Source: Hypoxylon rubiginosum
Taxonomy: Eukaryota > Ascomycota > Sordariomycetes > Xylariales > Hypoxylaceae
DNA: 64,000 bases
Reading direction: 5' to 3'
Assembly: GCA_902806565.1 (NCBI GenBank)
Contig: CADCXA010000049.1
Coordinates: 62,001 to 126,000 of the forward strand
Of this stretch, positions 51,825 to 61,653 are shown piece after piece. The notes beneath the pieces were generated by a model. The model made no database searches. It saw nothing but the letters and a program-made list of their open reading frames with translations, and was not told the origin of the DNA. The position numbers and the translations under genes were made by a program. How positions within the stretch are numbered: the first letter of the stretch is position 1; each line of letters opens with the position of its first letter.

Positions 51825-53702
51825 TCATAGCTGGGTGGCTGTTTGCCAAAGCGCAAAAGCGGCCAGTGTAAACCCATCGAAAATTTCGGATGAAGCAGTT
51901 AGCGAACGGAAGGCTGGCAGTGTCACAACCTGGAATGCTAAAATCCCCTCATCTAATACAGGAGAACGAACCGCCTCCAACTCTTCGTCCGTGACATGGG
52001 CCAAGAAGACATGAGTCCGCTGAGTTGCTAATCCAGGTATAGGGTAATACCAGGCTAGTGATTGAATTGAAGTACAAGTCAACCCGGTCTCTTCAAACAA
52101 CTCGCGCTCTGCTGCTTGGTGCGGGGTCTCTCCTGGTTCGACAGTGCCCATCGGGAATTCCCAAGAGTTACCACCGATATGTGGGCGATATTGCTTCTGC
52201 AGAAGAAAATGACCCGTGGTGCTGACGGGTATGATCGTTGCGCTGTCTGGGCGATCAAGAACAAAATAGGGGTCTGAAAGTGATGATCTTGGATCGCTAA
52301 TACTGCGAATTTGAAACCATTTGGTCTCAAAGACGACGCTTCTGTCTGACTCGGAATTCTGTGAAAGAGCCAACTCCCCATTGCTTTCCTCAGGCTCGAT
52401 TTGGAGCCAATTAGCTCCCCCTACTCGGTGATAAGAAACTCCTAGACTGTGCAAATCGCTAGCTAGCACCTCCCAAATGCCTTGATTGTCTAGGATGCTC
52501 TGGCCACGGGCCAAATACCCAAGTATAGATCTGGTATTTGTTGCATATGCTGTATGATTTGGGCCAACGTATATAAACTGGAATTCTTTGAGATCATCTG
52601 GAAAGTTGAGCGGAGTCCCTCCTGTTATCTCGCTTAGCTCTGCGTCCGTATAATACGGGTCGTGTACGCCGACTGAGACTCCAAGGCGAATGAGCTCGCG
52701 GGCAAATTTGAGATGAGGGGATTCAATATGTACGCGAATATCGCCGCGGTAGCAGATACCTAGCACAGCCACTCGGTCACCGGGATTGAGTTGCTGCTTT
52801 AAACGAGCAGCAACCTCAGATGGATTATGGGAATCATAACGAACAGCATCAGTGGCGATGCTTAGCATTTCGGGACGGCGAGACCCGGATAGCAAATATT
52901 TATTTGCCAATGGAACACATGGCCCTCCAGTACCGAGGGACGGAAAGTAAACGTGGTTTCCAAGCCTCCAGTGCGTTGCAGCAAGCCTGAGAGACTCGGC
53001 AACATTGGCGTGCGGGTATGCCGAAGCGACCTGGGAGGCGTACATCGCCACAGTGTGAAAAATCCCATTGTCGAGGCATTTGGTCAGCTCAACAACAGTA
53101 CATGAAGAAGCGCGAAAAAGCTTTCTGCATATAACAGAAAGAATCGCTTGCATTTGCTCGCTAATCTCATTGCTTGTTCCAGAATAGATACGGAGGCAAT
53201 TCTCGAGATTGTTCTCACTTGTCGTAAACCAATCCCGCCGAGTTGCGACGCCAAGAGGAAGGCCATATCTGCGACCGAGAATCTCAGTTTGGCCGGGAAT
53301 AAGTGTGCTTTCTATGATACAAAGATCCGGTAATAATTGTTTGATCTGTTGCAAGACCATTTCGATGGCGTTCATGTATGGTTGACCATTGTGTTCTGTT
53401 GGAACCGCAACAAAATGAGTCTTCACAGATGCGTTAGAAAGCTGAGATGCTTTCGTTGTTGCTATAATCTGGCCAGTGGTGATATATTCTTCGATTGGAA
53501 ATCCAACCCATGACTCGAAACCTGGTGGGAATACAGCTTGATTGATGCGGGAGACCTGTGTGTCATTGATGTCGACGATAATCGACCTTACCCCTTTCCG
53601 TGCGAAGTGAGCAGCAGTGCTAAGGCCAACAAGACCACCACCCCATATACCAATGCACATAGTGCATTTTTCGGTAGAAAAAGACTGGGATTCCATTGTC
53701 AT
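51825..53702 (-). CDS. Nucleotide-sugar 6-dehydrogenase fused to Nudix hydrolase
   Basis: Intronless, 625 aa. Residues about 16-435 form a UDP-glucose/GDP-mannose dehydrogenase-family enzyme, which oxidises the C6 hydroxyl of an NDP-sugar to a carboxylate with NAD. The NAD loop is GIWGGGLVGLSTA (18-30), with the ESTLIPGQT segment (Thr133), Lys208 and Asn212 in ELTKCLDN, and the catalytic Cys262 in GTGGPCVP. The C-terminal domain follows (IESP near 327). Active-site wording is closer to the GGHC-type NDP-HexNAc dehydrogenases than to animal UDP-glucose dehydrogenase; that is from memory. After a linker, residues about 455-625 are a Nudix hydrolase with a complete box G519-x5-E525-x7-R533-E534-x2-E537-E538-x-G540, of the ADP-ribose/NDP-sugar pyrophosphatase type. 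The usual dehydrogenase ends near 430 aa, so this is a true fusion. It is convergent with the PfkB kinase and divergent from the NLR. Confidence 0.85.
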   Translation of the reverse strand: MTMESQSFSTEKCTMCIGIWGGGLVGLSTAAHFARKGVRSIIVDINDTQVSRINQAVFPPGFESWVGFPIEEYITTGQIIATTKASQLSNASVKTHFVAVPTEHNGQPYMNAIEMVLQQIKQLLPDLCIIESTLIPGQTEILGRRYGLPLGVATRRDWFTTSENNLENCLRIYSGTSNEISEQMQAILSVICRKLFRASSCTVVELTKCLDNGIFHTVAMYASQVASAYPHANVAESLRLAATHWRLGNHVYFPSLGTGGPCVPLANKYLLSGSRRPEMLSIATDAVRYDSHNPSEVAARLKQQLNPGDRVAVLGICYRGDIRVHIESPHLKFARELIRLGVSVGVHDPYYTDAELSEITGGTPLNFPDDLKEFQFIYVGPNHTAYATNTRSILGYLARGQSILDNQGIWEVLASDLHSLGVSYHRVGGANWLQIEPEESNGELALSQNSESDRSVVFETKWFQIRSISDPRSSLSDPYFVLDRPDSATIIPVSTTGHFLLQKQYRPHIGGNSWEFPMGTVEPGETPHQAAERELFEETGLTCTSIQSLAWYYPIPGLATQRTHVFLAHVTDEELEAVRSPVLDEGILAFQVVTLPAFRSLTASSEIFDGFTLAAFALWQTATQL

Positions 53703-54846
53703 CGTAGAGCTTCTATTAGAAGGCGGGTATAAAAGTTATAGATGCAAATTTTCAAGCTATTAGAGTGCCTTGTCCATTGGGGAATGAGCAGTACCTAGGT
53801 AGTTATATGTAATGTAATTAGACCGGCGTGGCAAAGTCCACAAGGACAAAACCGGCTGACTATTCAGTGACTAGGTTCAGTAACTATAGCCGAGCTTGTT
53901 ACTAAGTTAAAATGCAAATAAATCCTGCTCGCCCTCGGATTCTAGAAACACGCACGGAAACGATCTGCCAGTCTTCTAGGTTCGTGACAAGTTTCCACCT
54001 CAACAGAGCCTCATCGATAAACCTTGGTATTGGGAGATGGGCCCATTTCACCGAATAGCTTGATTAAAGATCTCCGGCCATCCTTGTCAAATGTAGCATA
54101 AATTATGATATCTCCTTATCTCTTTAGAGTTGGATGGACCTTTCTCCAGCTCCTATGACAACGTGGCGGCTTATGGCTTAGGCAGAGTCACATTTCAATG
54201 CATGTTTGAATGGTACCCAACTGGTCTTTTTTTTCTTCCATTTGCTCCCTTGACATGTCAGCCTCTTAAATTCTCAGTGAACCAGCAATAGTGTACATGG
54301 ATGTAGAGCAATGGACTGTCCTGCCGCTCTCGCGTTTGTCAAGCTATTGCGTACTTACTAACTTGGTGCCTAACAAGTAGGTACCTACGTAAACAAACAC
54401 CCATTACCCCAACTGTTTCGGGAGGTTTTACTAGGTACCGGTACATTAGGAAGGTAATAGGTAGTTTCCAACATTCTGCAGACTCACGAGCAGAGCGATA
54501 ATCTAGAGGCAACTAAGAAGGCTGTGTGGTTTCACAACGACAAGTGATCCATGCATCATTCGTAGAAAAACTCGTAGAAGTGTCAATTCACCGGAAGGCA
54601 AATAACACGCTGCCATCGCGGTCCAATGAACCTACACACCTTCAAGGCGGAATGGCGTCTTTTGTACAACGTTGCCTTGGGCTGATTGGCCATAAGGTAC
54701 CTAGGTAGTCGTCACCATTGACTTCCCCCTATCCCACCCTATTTGATGTATTTGATGTGTGCTTCGCCTATTTTCCCCCAATCTGGAGTGAAGACAGCAT
54801 AACTCAGACCTATTCTGTGTTTCGGGAATGCAATTATCCAGCAAAT
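53703..54846. promoter_or_regulatory. Divergent spacer between the dehydrogenase-Nudix and NLR genes
   Basis: About 1.1 kb between two divergent starts, so it should hold both promoters. CCTAGGTAG-type tracts occur at 53,791-53,805 and 54,696-54,708, near each start, and a related aggtacc/ggtacct cluster lies at 54,370-54,470. Open frames here start with non-ATG codons. No specific factor site can be named. Confidence 0.5.
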
Positions 54847-57800
54847 ATGTGGTTGAAATCAACTTCTGCCGGTGGATCATCTGTGTCACGCTCTATGAAG
54901 TATACTGATCCTTGCTATGGCATTATACAGGTTTATCCGTCCAACGCACGACCTCTCCCTGAAGGGAAACGTCTTCACCTAGAGTAGGTAAGTTCTACAG
55001 TCATCCCGTATGATTTATACTAAGATATGCAGTGTGGTTTGTGTTCACGGCCTTAATGGACATGCCCAGCGTTCGTTTACACATCCACAAACCGGAGTTT
55101 ACTGGCCTCGCGATCTCCTACCACTGGAAGTTCCCAGCGCCCGCGTCATGACCTTTGGTTATAATGCAAGCTCTGAAAATATCAGCATGGCGAAAAGCAT
55201 TTTCGATATCTCGTTACAGCTTATAAACAACCTGAAAGATGTCAGACGGGAGGAGGACGAGAAGGACCGTGACATTGTCTTCATTTGTCATAGTCTTGGA
55301 GGCATTATTGTTAAAAAGGCAATATTACTCCACACTGCAGATAATTACGCCAAAACTGTACAACGTAGCATAGTCGGAGTATTATTTATGGGGACCCCTC
55401 ACTGTGGTAGTGATCTTGCTTCTATCGGATCAGTCGTCGCAAGCATCACATCCTCGTTCATTGACGCCCCGAGAAGCCTACTCAAGCTTCTGAAGACCGA
55501 TTCTTCTGCTCTGTATGCCTTCTCTCCTTTTACAAGTTAAAATCGCATCAAACTCACGTTTTTAGATACGATATTTCTCGCGAATTTGCCATTGTTGCGT
55601 CAGACCTGAAGATACAGCTCAAAAGCTTTTACGAGCTACATCCATATCCACTTCCGATCTTCGGGTCTCCCAAGCGAATGGTTGTTGAAAAACGATCCGC
55701 GATCCTTGGACTACCAAAGGAGGAAATCATTGGGGTGTATGGACATCACAACGAGATTTGTAAATTTGCGTCCGCTGAGGACCCCAAGTACCGCCCGGTG
55801 TGGATCAGAGTCGAAGATATCTCAAAGCAAGCAGAGGCAAAGCTACAAGCTAAGGAGTCTAGCACTGACGGTATGTTACATGCTGGCCTCTACCACTCGC
55901 AAATATTTAACCCAGGTACCTTATAGCAGGACCAAATATAACACAGCATCAAGACTCGAAGTTAGAAAGAATGGTTAGGAAAACAGTCGCAGCCTCAACA
56001 ACTCAAGGAACTGGTCCAGTGTCCAATCGCTACTGGAAGGTGCCATTTCTACCTTGCGCGTCATTCACTGGACGCAAATCACATCTGGAGCGTATGAATA
56101 ATTACTTCACTAGCCCATCAAATGATAGACAACGGTGGTATGGAGTATATGGCCTTGGAGGCTCTGGTATGTTTTCTGATTAACTCATACTTACAGATTT
56201 GCTAAGTCTTACCCAGGCAAGACTCAGCTCGCATTAAACTATGCATTGAAAAATCGATCAAGCTATGCGGGGGTTTTCTTTCTTGATGCAAATACCGAGA
56301 TATCTCTTCTCGAAGACTTTGAGCAGACTCATGACGCACTTTCACTTGCTGTTCCCAAGGACAAGATTGGCGCTGTGAAGAATCATTTCGATCAAGAATA
56401 CCATCTCAATTGGCTTCTGATCTTTGATAACGCGGACAATCTAGATTCCTTTCGGCTCACAGATTATTTTCCTCTTGGTAGAAATGTGCACATCATCATC
56501 ACATCAAGAGACCAAACAACTAGTCAACTGAGTCCCGCAGGAGTTTTGCTGGAAATGATGGAACCTGAAGAATCCATGGATTTGTTGCTTTTTCATGCGG
56601 GCATAGCTGACCTGCCTGAACAAAGTATCCAGGACCTTCGGAGCATTGCCGATCAGCTTTCCCATCTGCCGCTCGCAATTGACCAAGCTGGGGCCTACAT
56701 GCGGAGTCGAAGATGCCCACCTTCGGTATATCTGCAACGCCTAGAGACTGAGCGGGAGAAGCTCTTGAGATTTGCCCCAAAACTTTCCTCATACAAGAAA
56801 TCCGTTATCATAGCCTGGGAGGTATCATTCAAACGATTAGAAGCTGACGCGCCTAGAGCTTCGAAACTACTGTTGTTGCTCAGCTATCTCGATTACAAGA
56901 GGATATCGGAAAATCTACTACTTGGAATCACAAAGCCAGTCACCAAGATGGACGCTGATGGGAATCCCCAAATGATTACAGCGGCAGAGAATGGTATAGA
57001 TGCGGATCTCATTAACTTAATGAATGATTCGGATGCTTATGAAGAGGCTGTTGCACGGCTACTGGAATTCTCTCTAATTCGAGATCATGTCGAAACCGCT
57101 GGAACCAACTACGCCCGGATATTTTCTATACACCCTCTAGTTGCCTACTGCACTCAGACAAGGGTGTCTCTAGTGGTCAAGCGGGAGTTCGCTAAACAAG
57201 CCATTAATTTCGTAAGCCATGCCTTTCCTGAGTGGTCCACAAACTTCAGGTGAGTCTCTCTTCCATTATATGAGATATTGAGCACTCGACATACTAACAA
57301 ATTGGAAGTGTCATGGAGTTTGGGAGATTGACACGATCCCACCTACTGAGATGCCTAGGATATATCGATCAGCAGGAGATGTTCCAGTCAAATCTAGAAG
57401 AACACGCTAGAAAACTTCTCCTGGTTGTCTGGTCAGTCCGAACGATTCAACTAACTACCATGAAGCCAACAAAAACATCCATGGACAAAGAAATACTTGA
57501 CCTAGCATTCAGGTTAGCTAAGAAACATGGCGACGCATATATTGTAGCGGCAGCAACCTTTATCAACTACCGACAGCTGGATAGCAAGGAAATGACAGAA
57601 CAGATCTTTGACGATTACGTCAGAGAACACCAGCAAAAAGCTGGCAGTGTGAATCTTGGCGGGCGTGTGAATGCTGCAATTGGCGACATGATCGTATTCC
57701 AAGGGACTCTCCGTCGAGATTTGGGGAAGAGTGACGATCCTTCCGTGTTACTCCACGCGTGGAATCCTATCAACCCCGACTCGCCATCCGTACTAGAAAG

Positions 57801-58569
57801 GAATGTTAAATGGTGGCGAGACCGCACAGTTGGCTCTCATTACAGAGCACTAGGGCGATTCCAAGAAGCGGAGGATATCCTTGTTAGACATGAGGCGGAG
57901 TTTCATAGAATTGGGTTCACCGGGACTGATGAACACTTAGCGGGATCGTGCTTTTTAGCAAAGGTCTACTATGTTCAAAGGAATTGGAAGAAAGCAGAAG
58001 GATCTCTCCGATGGCCCATGGAAAGAGTATGTGAGATGAAAAGGGATCTCACCTCCTGGCATGTCCTTTATACTGAAATTCGACTTCAAGAGATCCTGGT
58101 TTGCGGCAGGAAGTTTGAGGAGGCAAAGTCAAGGGTCATGGACTTAAACAAAAGACTTCAGGACCTGGCTTTGCCAGAATTCACATCTGGGCCGATGTTT
58201 GCAACTTGGTGCCTGCGTGGGTGGATAGCTCAGCGGCAGCGAAATTGGGATGAAGCTGAGGAAAGTTGGAAACAAGCAATGCGTCTGGGCGATTCTTTGG
58301 ATTGGCCCCCAGGGCCTGACATGAACTTGGCGCGATGCTCGTTAGATGTTCTCTATTACGAGAAAATGGGGACATCTTATGATGGCGTCTCATTTGAGAC
58401 GTGGAGAGAGGCTCTTAACATAAGCCGCGATGGTGCTGAAGGTGGGGAAGGCAACCATTTTCTTCATGGATTTGGAGACGAGTGGCGGCGTCAACTTGAA
58501 ACCCAATTTCAAATGCACGCAAGAGCTCTGGAGAATTACAGATATGCAACACAGATGATGGAGGTGTAA
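54847..58569 (+). CDS. NLR-like protein: alpha/beta hydrolase-NB-ARC-TPR
   Basis: Six exons: 54,847-54,983, 55,033-55,512, 55,566-55,870, 55,930-56,166, 56,217-57,249 and 57,309-58,569; 1,150 aa with all phases consistent. Residues about 46-260 form an alpha/beta hydrolase domain of the SesB/DUF676 type: VCVHGLNGH (49-56 region), nucleophile Ser133 in ICHSLGG, then GTPHCGSDLAS. An NB-ARC domain follows: P-loop GLGGSGKT (382-389), Walker B LLIFDNAD, TSRD and LPLAIDQAGAYM. The C-terminal part has TPR-like helices such as GRFQEAEDIL, RNWKKAEGSL and RNWDEAEESW. Fungal proteins of this layout belong to the NLR group involved in non-self recognition and heterokaryon incompatibility; the enzyme domain is the presumed effector. 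The intron at 56,167 splits the P-loop Gly codon. The start at 54,847 is the first in-frame ATG of exon 1. An alternative last intron (58,566-58,623) would end the protein as V-K. Confidence 0.82.
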
Positions 58570-58636
58570 GTTGACCCCAAGCCCAAATACTAATAGTCTA
58601 GCTCTAACATGAGAACATTGTAGTTAAATAGCCTCG

Positions 58637-58912
58637 ATGCATTTGGATCGCTCGATAGATAACCTCTCTTACTCGCAACATGCTTCTTACATCTTTCCTT
58701 TCCTCTCTCGTACTATTCAAATCCTCCGTCGTGCTTTGCCACTCCAGCACAAGGAACAAACCCCAAGGGATCGGGCGCCAGGGACAAAGGTCGTCGCTCC
58801 ATGTCCTTATAAGTGCGGGCTGGAATTTGATTCAGCCTCCACGACTGAGGAGCTAGATTCAAAGCTCACAGCCGAGACGATCCGTGCCCATTTCGATGCG
58901 TGCGATAGCTAG
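58637..58912 (+). CDS. Possible small protein with Cys/His zinc-binding-like motif
   Basis: 91 codons from an ATG 68 bp after the NLR stop. The C-terminal half, including APCPYKCGLEFDS and IRAHFDACDS, has a C-x3-C ... H-x3-C arrangement like a C2HC zinc finger, and the acidic helix-like text between looks coding. The N-terminal half is less convincing. I tested splicing it onto the NLR: the available acceptors give stops or the wrong frame. It may be a separate small gene, a relic of a longer protein, or 3' UTR. Confidence is low. Confidence 0.3.
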   Translation: MHLDRSIDNLSYSQHASYIFPFLSRTIQILRRALPLQHKEQTPRDRAPGTKVVAPCPYKCGLEFDSASTTEELDSKLTAETIRAHFDACDS

Positions 58913-60780
58913 GATATCTTGCTATAACGCTCCTAGTTCTCTTTGCAGCATCTCATGATCCAAATTGAGTGCCTCTCTGGCACGTCTGGCCCTATTCTTT
59001 TCCATTCCGTGACATTGGGGCTTGGGATCAGCTGAACGATGCAACTTTCAACCAGCCGAAGTGCTCGTTCGACCAGGGGAGACCCAGTGAAAGGCCTGGC
59101 TTAATATTTTGTAGAGACGGTCTCCTAGCCGCTCGCGGCGGTCCAGGTGTAACAAGTCCTACATATCTAGAGCTTTCTGAAGCCTAGAGCCATCGGAGAT
59201 ATTACGTATTTCCTTCTTTGGTACGCTTTACGGCTCTCACGTGATATCTGTGTTACCTATGGAAGGTATTAGCAAGGTGGAATTGGCAAACGACGATAGC
59301 TTCTTGATTCCTTAAGCTTTAGTCTTGAATTGATGTGTTTATTTGGTCTGACTATTACCGGCGGTCCAGAGTTTCACTTCTGTCCAGGCGGCGGGTTTAT
59401 GGGGAAAGGACTTTCTCTTACCAGGTATCGCTCCGGTTTGTCGACCGGGCGTTCATCTGGTTTTGACGGTGAAATAAAAAGAAGAAAAAGGAGGGGCTAA
59501 AAATGTGCCATGTCGATGATGTTGTGTGTGTATATATATCGTAAACTGGAAACCCACTATCGCCGTGGACCGTTATACCCTTTAATCCTGGATACAGCCG
59601 TTCCGTTTACATACTCGATCTTGCATTAGAGATACGTTCGTTGTTGCTATACCGAAGGAAAAGCAAAAGCCGGTTCCGCCGTCCTCGTCTTCTGAGGTCT
59701 TCTCACGCTCCCGTTCCGCCTCTTAGTGGCAGCGGCCTTTCTAGCGGGAAGATGTTTCGCCAGGTGGATGGGCTGGCCATCAGAATATAACTAATGGGTT
59801 CATGAAGACGACATGGAACATTCAACAACACTTATTGAACGATTCGAGAAAGTCGCAAAAAGACACGAAGAAAGCTCAACGGGAGGGCAAGATCTGAGCA
59901 ACCCTCTGAGTCAAGCCAGCTCTTTGACCAGCAGATGTAATGGGTGACGTCTAAACCGGCTATCCCGTATCCGGTTAAGATTCTCAACCGATGCACTCCC
60001 GGTCCTCTCACTTATGGCGCTTGTGCGCCGATTCGTCGAAGAACAGGAAGAGGTACATAGAGTATGCCCCCTCTCTTCGAAGAACTAGATGGGTCGTCGT
60101 CGTCTCCCAAAGATCGTCGTTTTTGACGAGTGGGATCTCAAGCTGAAAAGCACAGGTAAAAAAAAAAAAAAAAAAACTTTTTTACCAAGCCGGAGGTGAC
60201 CACGGTCGTCTGTCGGACGACGGGAGCGAACAACGCGACGTGGGATGTTGATAAAGATGAGATACGAGCCGCCTCGACCGACAAGAAGAAACTCCTAGCC
60301 GTTGACGTCTTCTTAAATAACAAGTCGCGCTATTTTCCGATAACGAGTGAAGAGTGTTGATGTCCAGGAAGAAATGGACACCTGGCTCGGGGCGGCGGCT
60401 AGCTTGCTAGTTATCTGTTATGACCGATAGTCCGCGATCGATATGCCTATTGACCGGATTTGTTCTGTTGTCGATTGGTTTTAGTAGGGTGTGCCGAAAA
60501 ACCCCGTCACCCACCACCCTTAGACCCATGGGTCACCCACGGCCAACCCTAGGTTTTAGGAACGCCTCTAAGCAATTGTGAAGCTACCATATAACCTGGA
60601 GGGGGTTATTCGGACGCTCGTGGAAAAGGTGATATGTTAGTGGCGACTTTGTTCTGTCCTTTTATCCTGATTTTGAACACTGGGTGCAGATAGTTAAGGA
60701 GGGCTCGGAGGATTGGAGAGAGCTTCGTGATGGTTGGCATATAATGAACTTAGTCATTGATTCCAGCGCAAGCCTTAGCC
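58913..60780. other. Gene-poor region with possible coding relics
   Basis: No intact gene seen. A stretch at about 60,183-60,360 reads as a plausible C-terminal peptide (including ANNATWDVDKDEIRAAS) on the + strand, preceded by a poly-A run. About 60,480-60,600 holds repeated accc/cccac-type sequence resembling a transposon end, but no matching inverted end was found. Confidence 0.4.
60158..60187. repeat. Poly-A hairpin
   Basis: A ggta followed by a run of about 19 A and then ctttttta cc forms an imperfect inverted repeat, with ggtaaaaaa pairing with ttttttacc. It may be a poly-A tail relic of a retroposed sequence or simple slippage. The exact run length is uncertain in any assembly. Confidence 0.6.
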
Positions 60781-60790
60781 GCATCCAATA

Positions 60791-61653
60791 TCATGCGCTG
60801 GCCAACCTGCTACCTGGGATAACCTCGGACATGTCATCCACATCCATTGGATCATAGCCAAGGACAGCCTCGGAACCAGGCATTGAAACTTCGACGTCGT
60901 CTGTATGGGCCGCCTTGTCCTGATCCCCCGGAGAACGGATAGCAGTCGTTAGGGAGTTGACGACAGCTTCCATAGTAGAGTCTGCCGGGCAGTGCCATAA
61001 CATAAGTCCGGTCTCTAAATTCAGGATGATCTTGCTCTCCTCCTTCTTTAGGATTCGGATATTTTCCGACCGAGAGAGCTGTCGTCTGTGGAGGTGTGCA
61101 ATTACATACTCGGGCACGATACCTACTACTGCTCAGAGTCCAAGGTGGGATTTCCCAGCACCGGATTACCGCCGGGTTCACCTGTGACTCTTTAACGAGG
61201 AGGCCTCGTCACCGAACCCCGCAGCGGCCTGATCCTCAGGGCTCGCCTCAAAGGATCTCTAGGCCTTTGGACAACGCGTCGGCTGCCGGTAGGATCGGCA
61301 CGGGGCCGAGAGGAGACTGGTAGGGAAAGTAAGGAAAATAAGACGATGAAGGTCATCTGTATGGAGTTTGTTGTATATATATAACGAGGTTCGGATTTGG
61401 GATCATAGAGTTGATTGTTAAATGCGAAATATGCTGGTACTTTCAAGTTGGGGTCATCCTCTAATTCGAAAGCTCTCCGTAGTGGTGGTAGATCAATGTC
61501 TGGCCATTTACTGGTTCCAAGGCGTGATAGGCCCCAGCCTGACACATAAGTCCTGATAGATGGCATGACCCGGTGTGAGGTCTTCATACTTGGCTCCGTG
61601 AACATGGCTTGTGGGAAATTGAGGTATAAAACACCATCTGGCACTCCGAGCAC
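60791..61653 (-). pseudogene. Decayed or intron-rich minus-strand coding stretch, family unknown
   Basis: Three minus-strand segments look coding but lie in different frames. 61,390-61,653 includes VSGWGLSRLGTSKWPDIDLP and PAYFAFNNQLYDPKSEPRY. 61,200-61,270 includes SFEASPEDQAAAGFGDEASS. 60,791-61,080 includes KIILNLETGLMLWHCPADST and ends GSRLASA then a stop. A GT...AG intron (GTGAAC...GACAG, about 61,190 to 61,085) could join the last two. Between the first and second the frame shifts without a convincing intron, and no ATG is evident at the 5' end. Either a frameshifted pseudogene or a multi-exon gene with weak splice sites. I do not recognise the family. Confidence 0.4.

Noticed and set aside
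60485..60600. Possible DNA transposon end (tagggtgtgccgaaaaaccc)
   Set aside because: No matching inverted copy was found nearby and there is no transposase frame.
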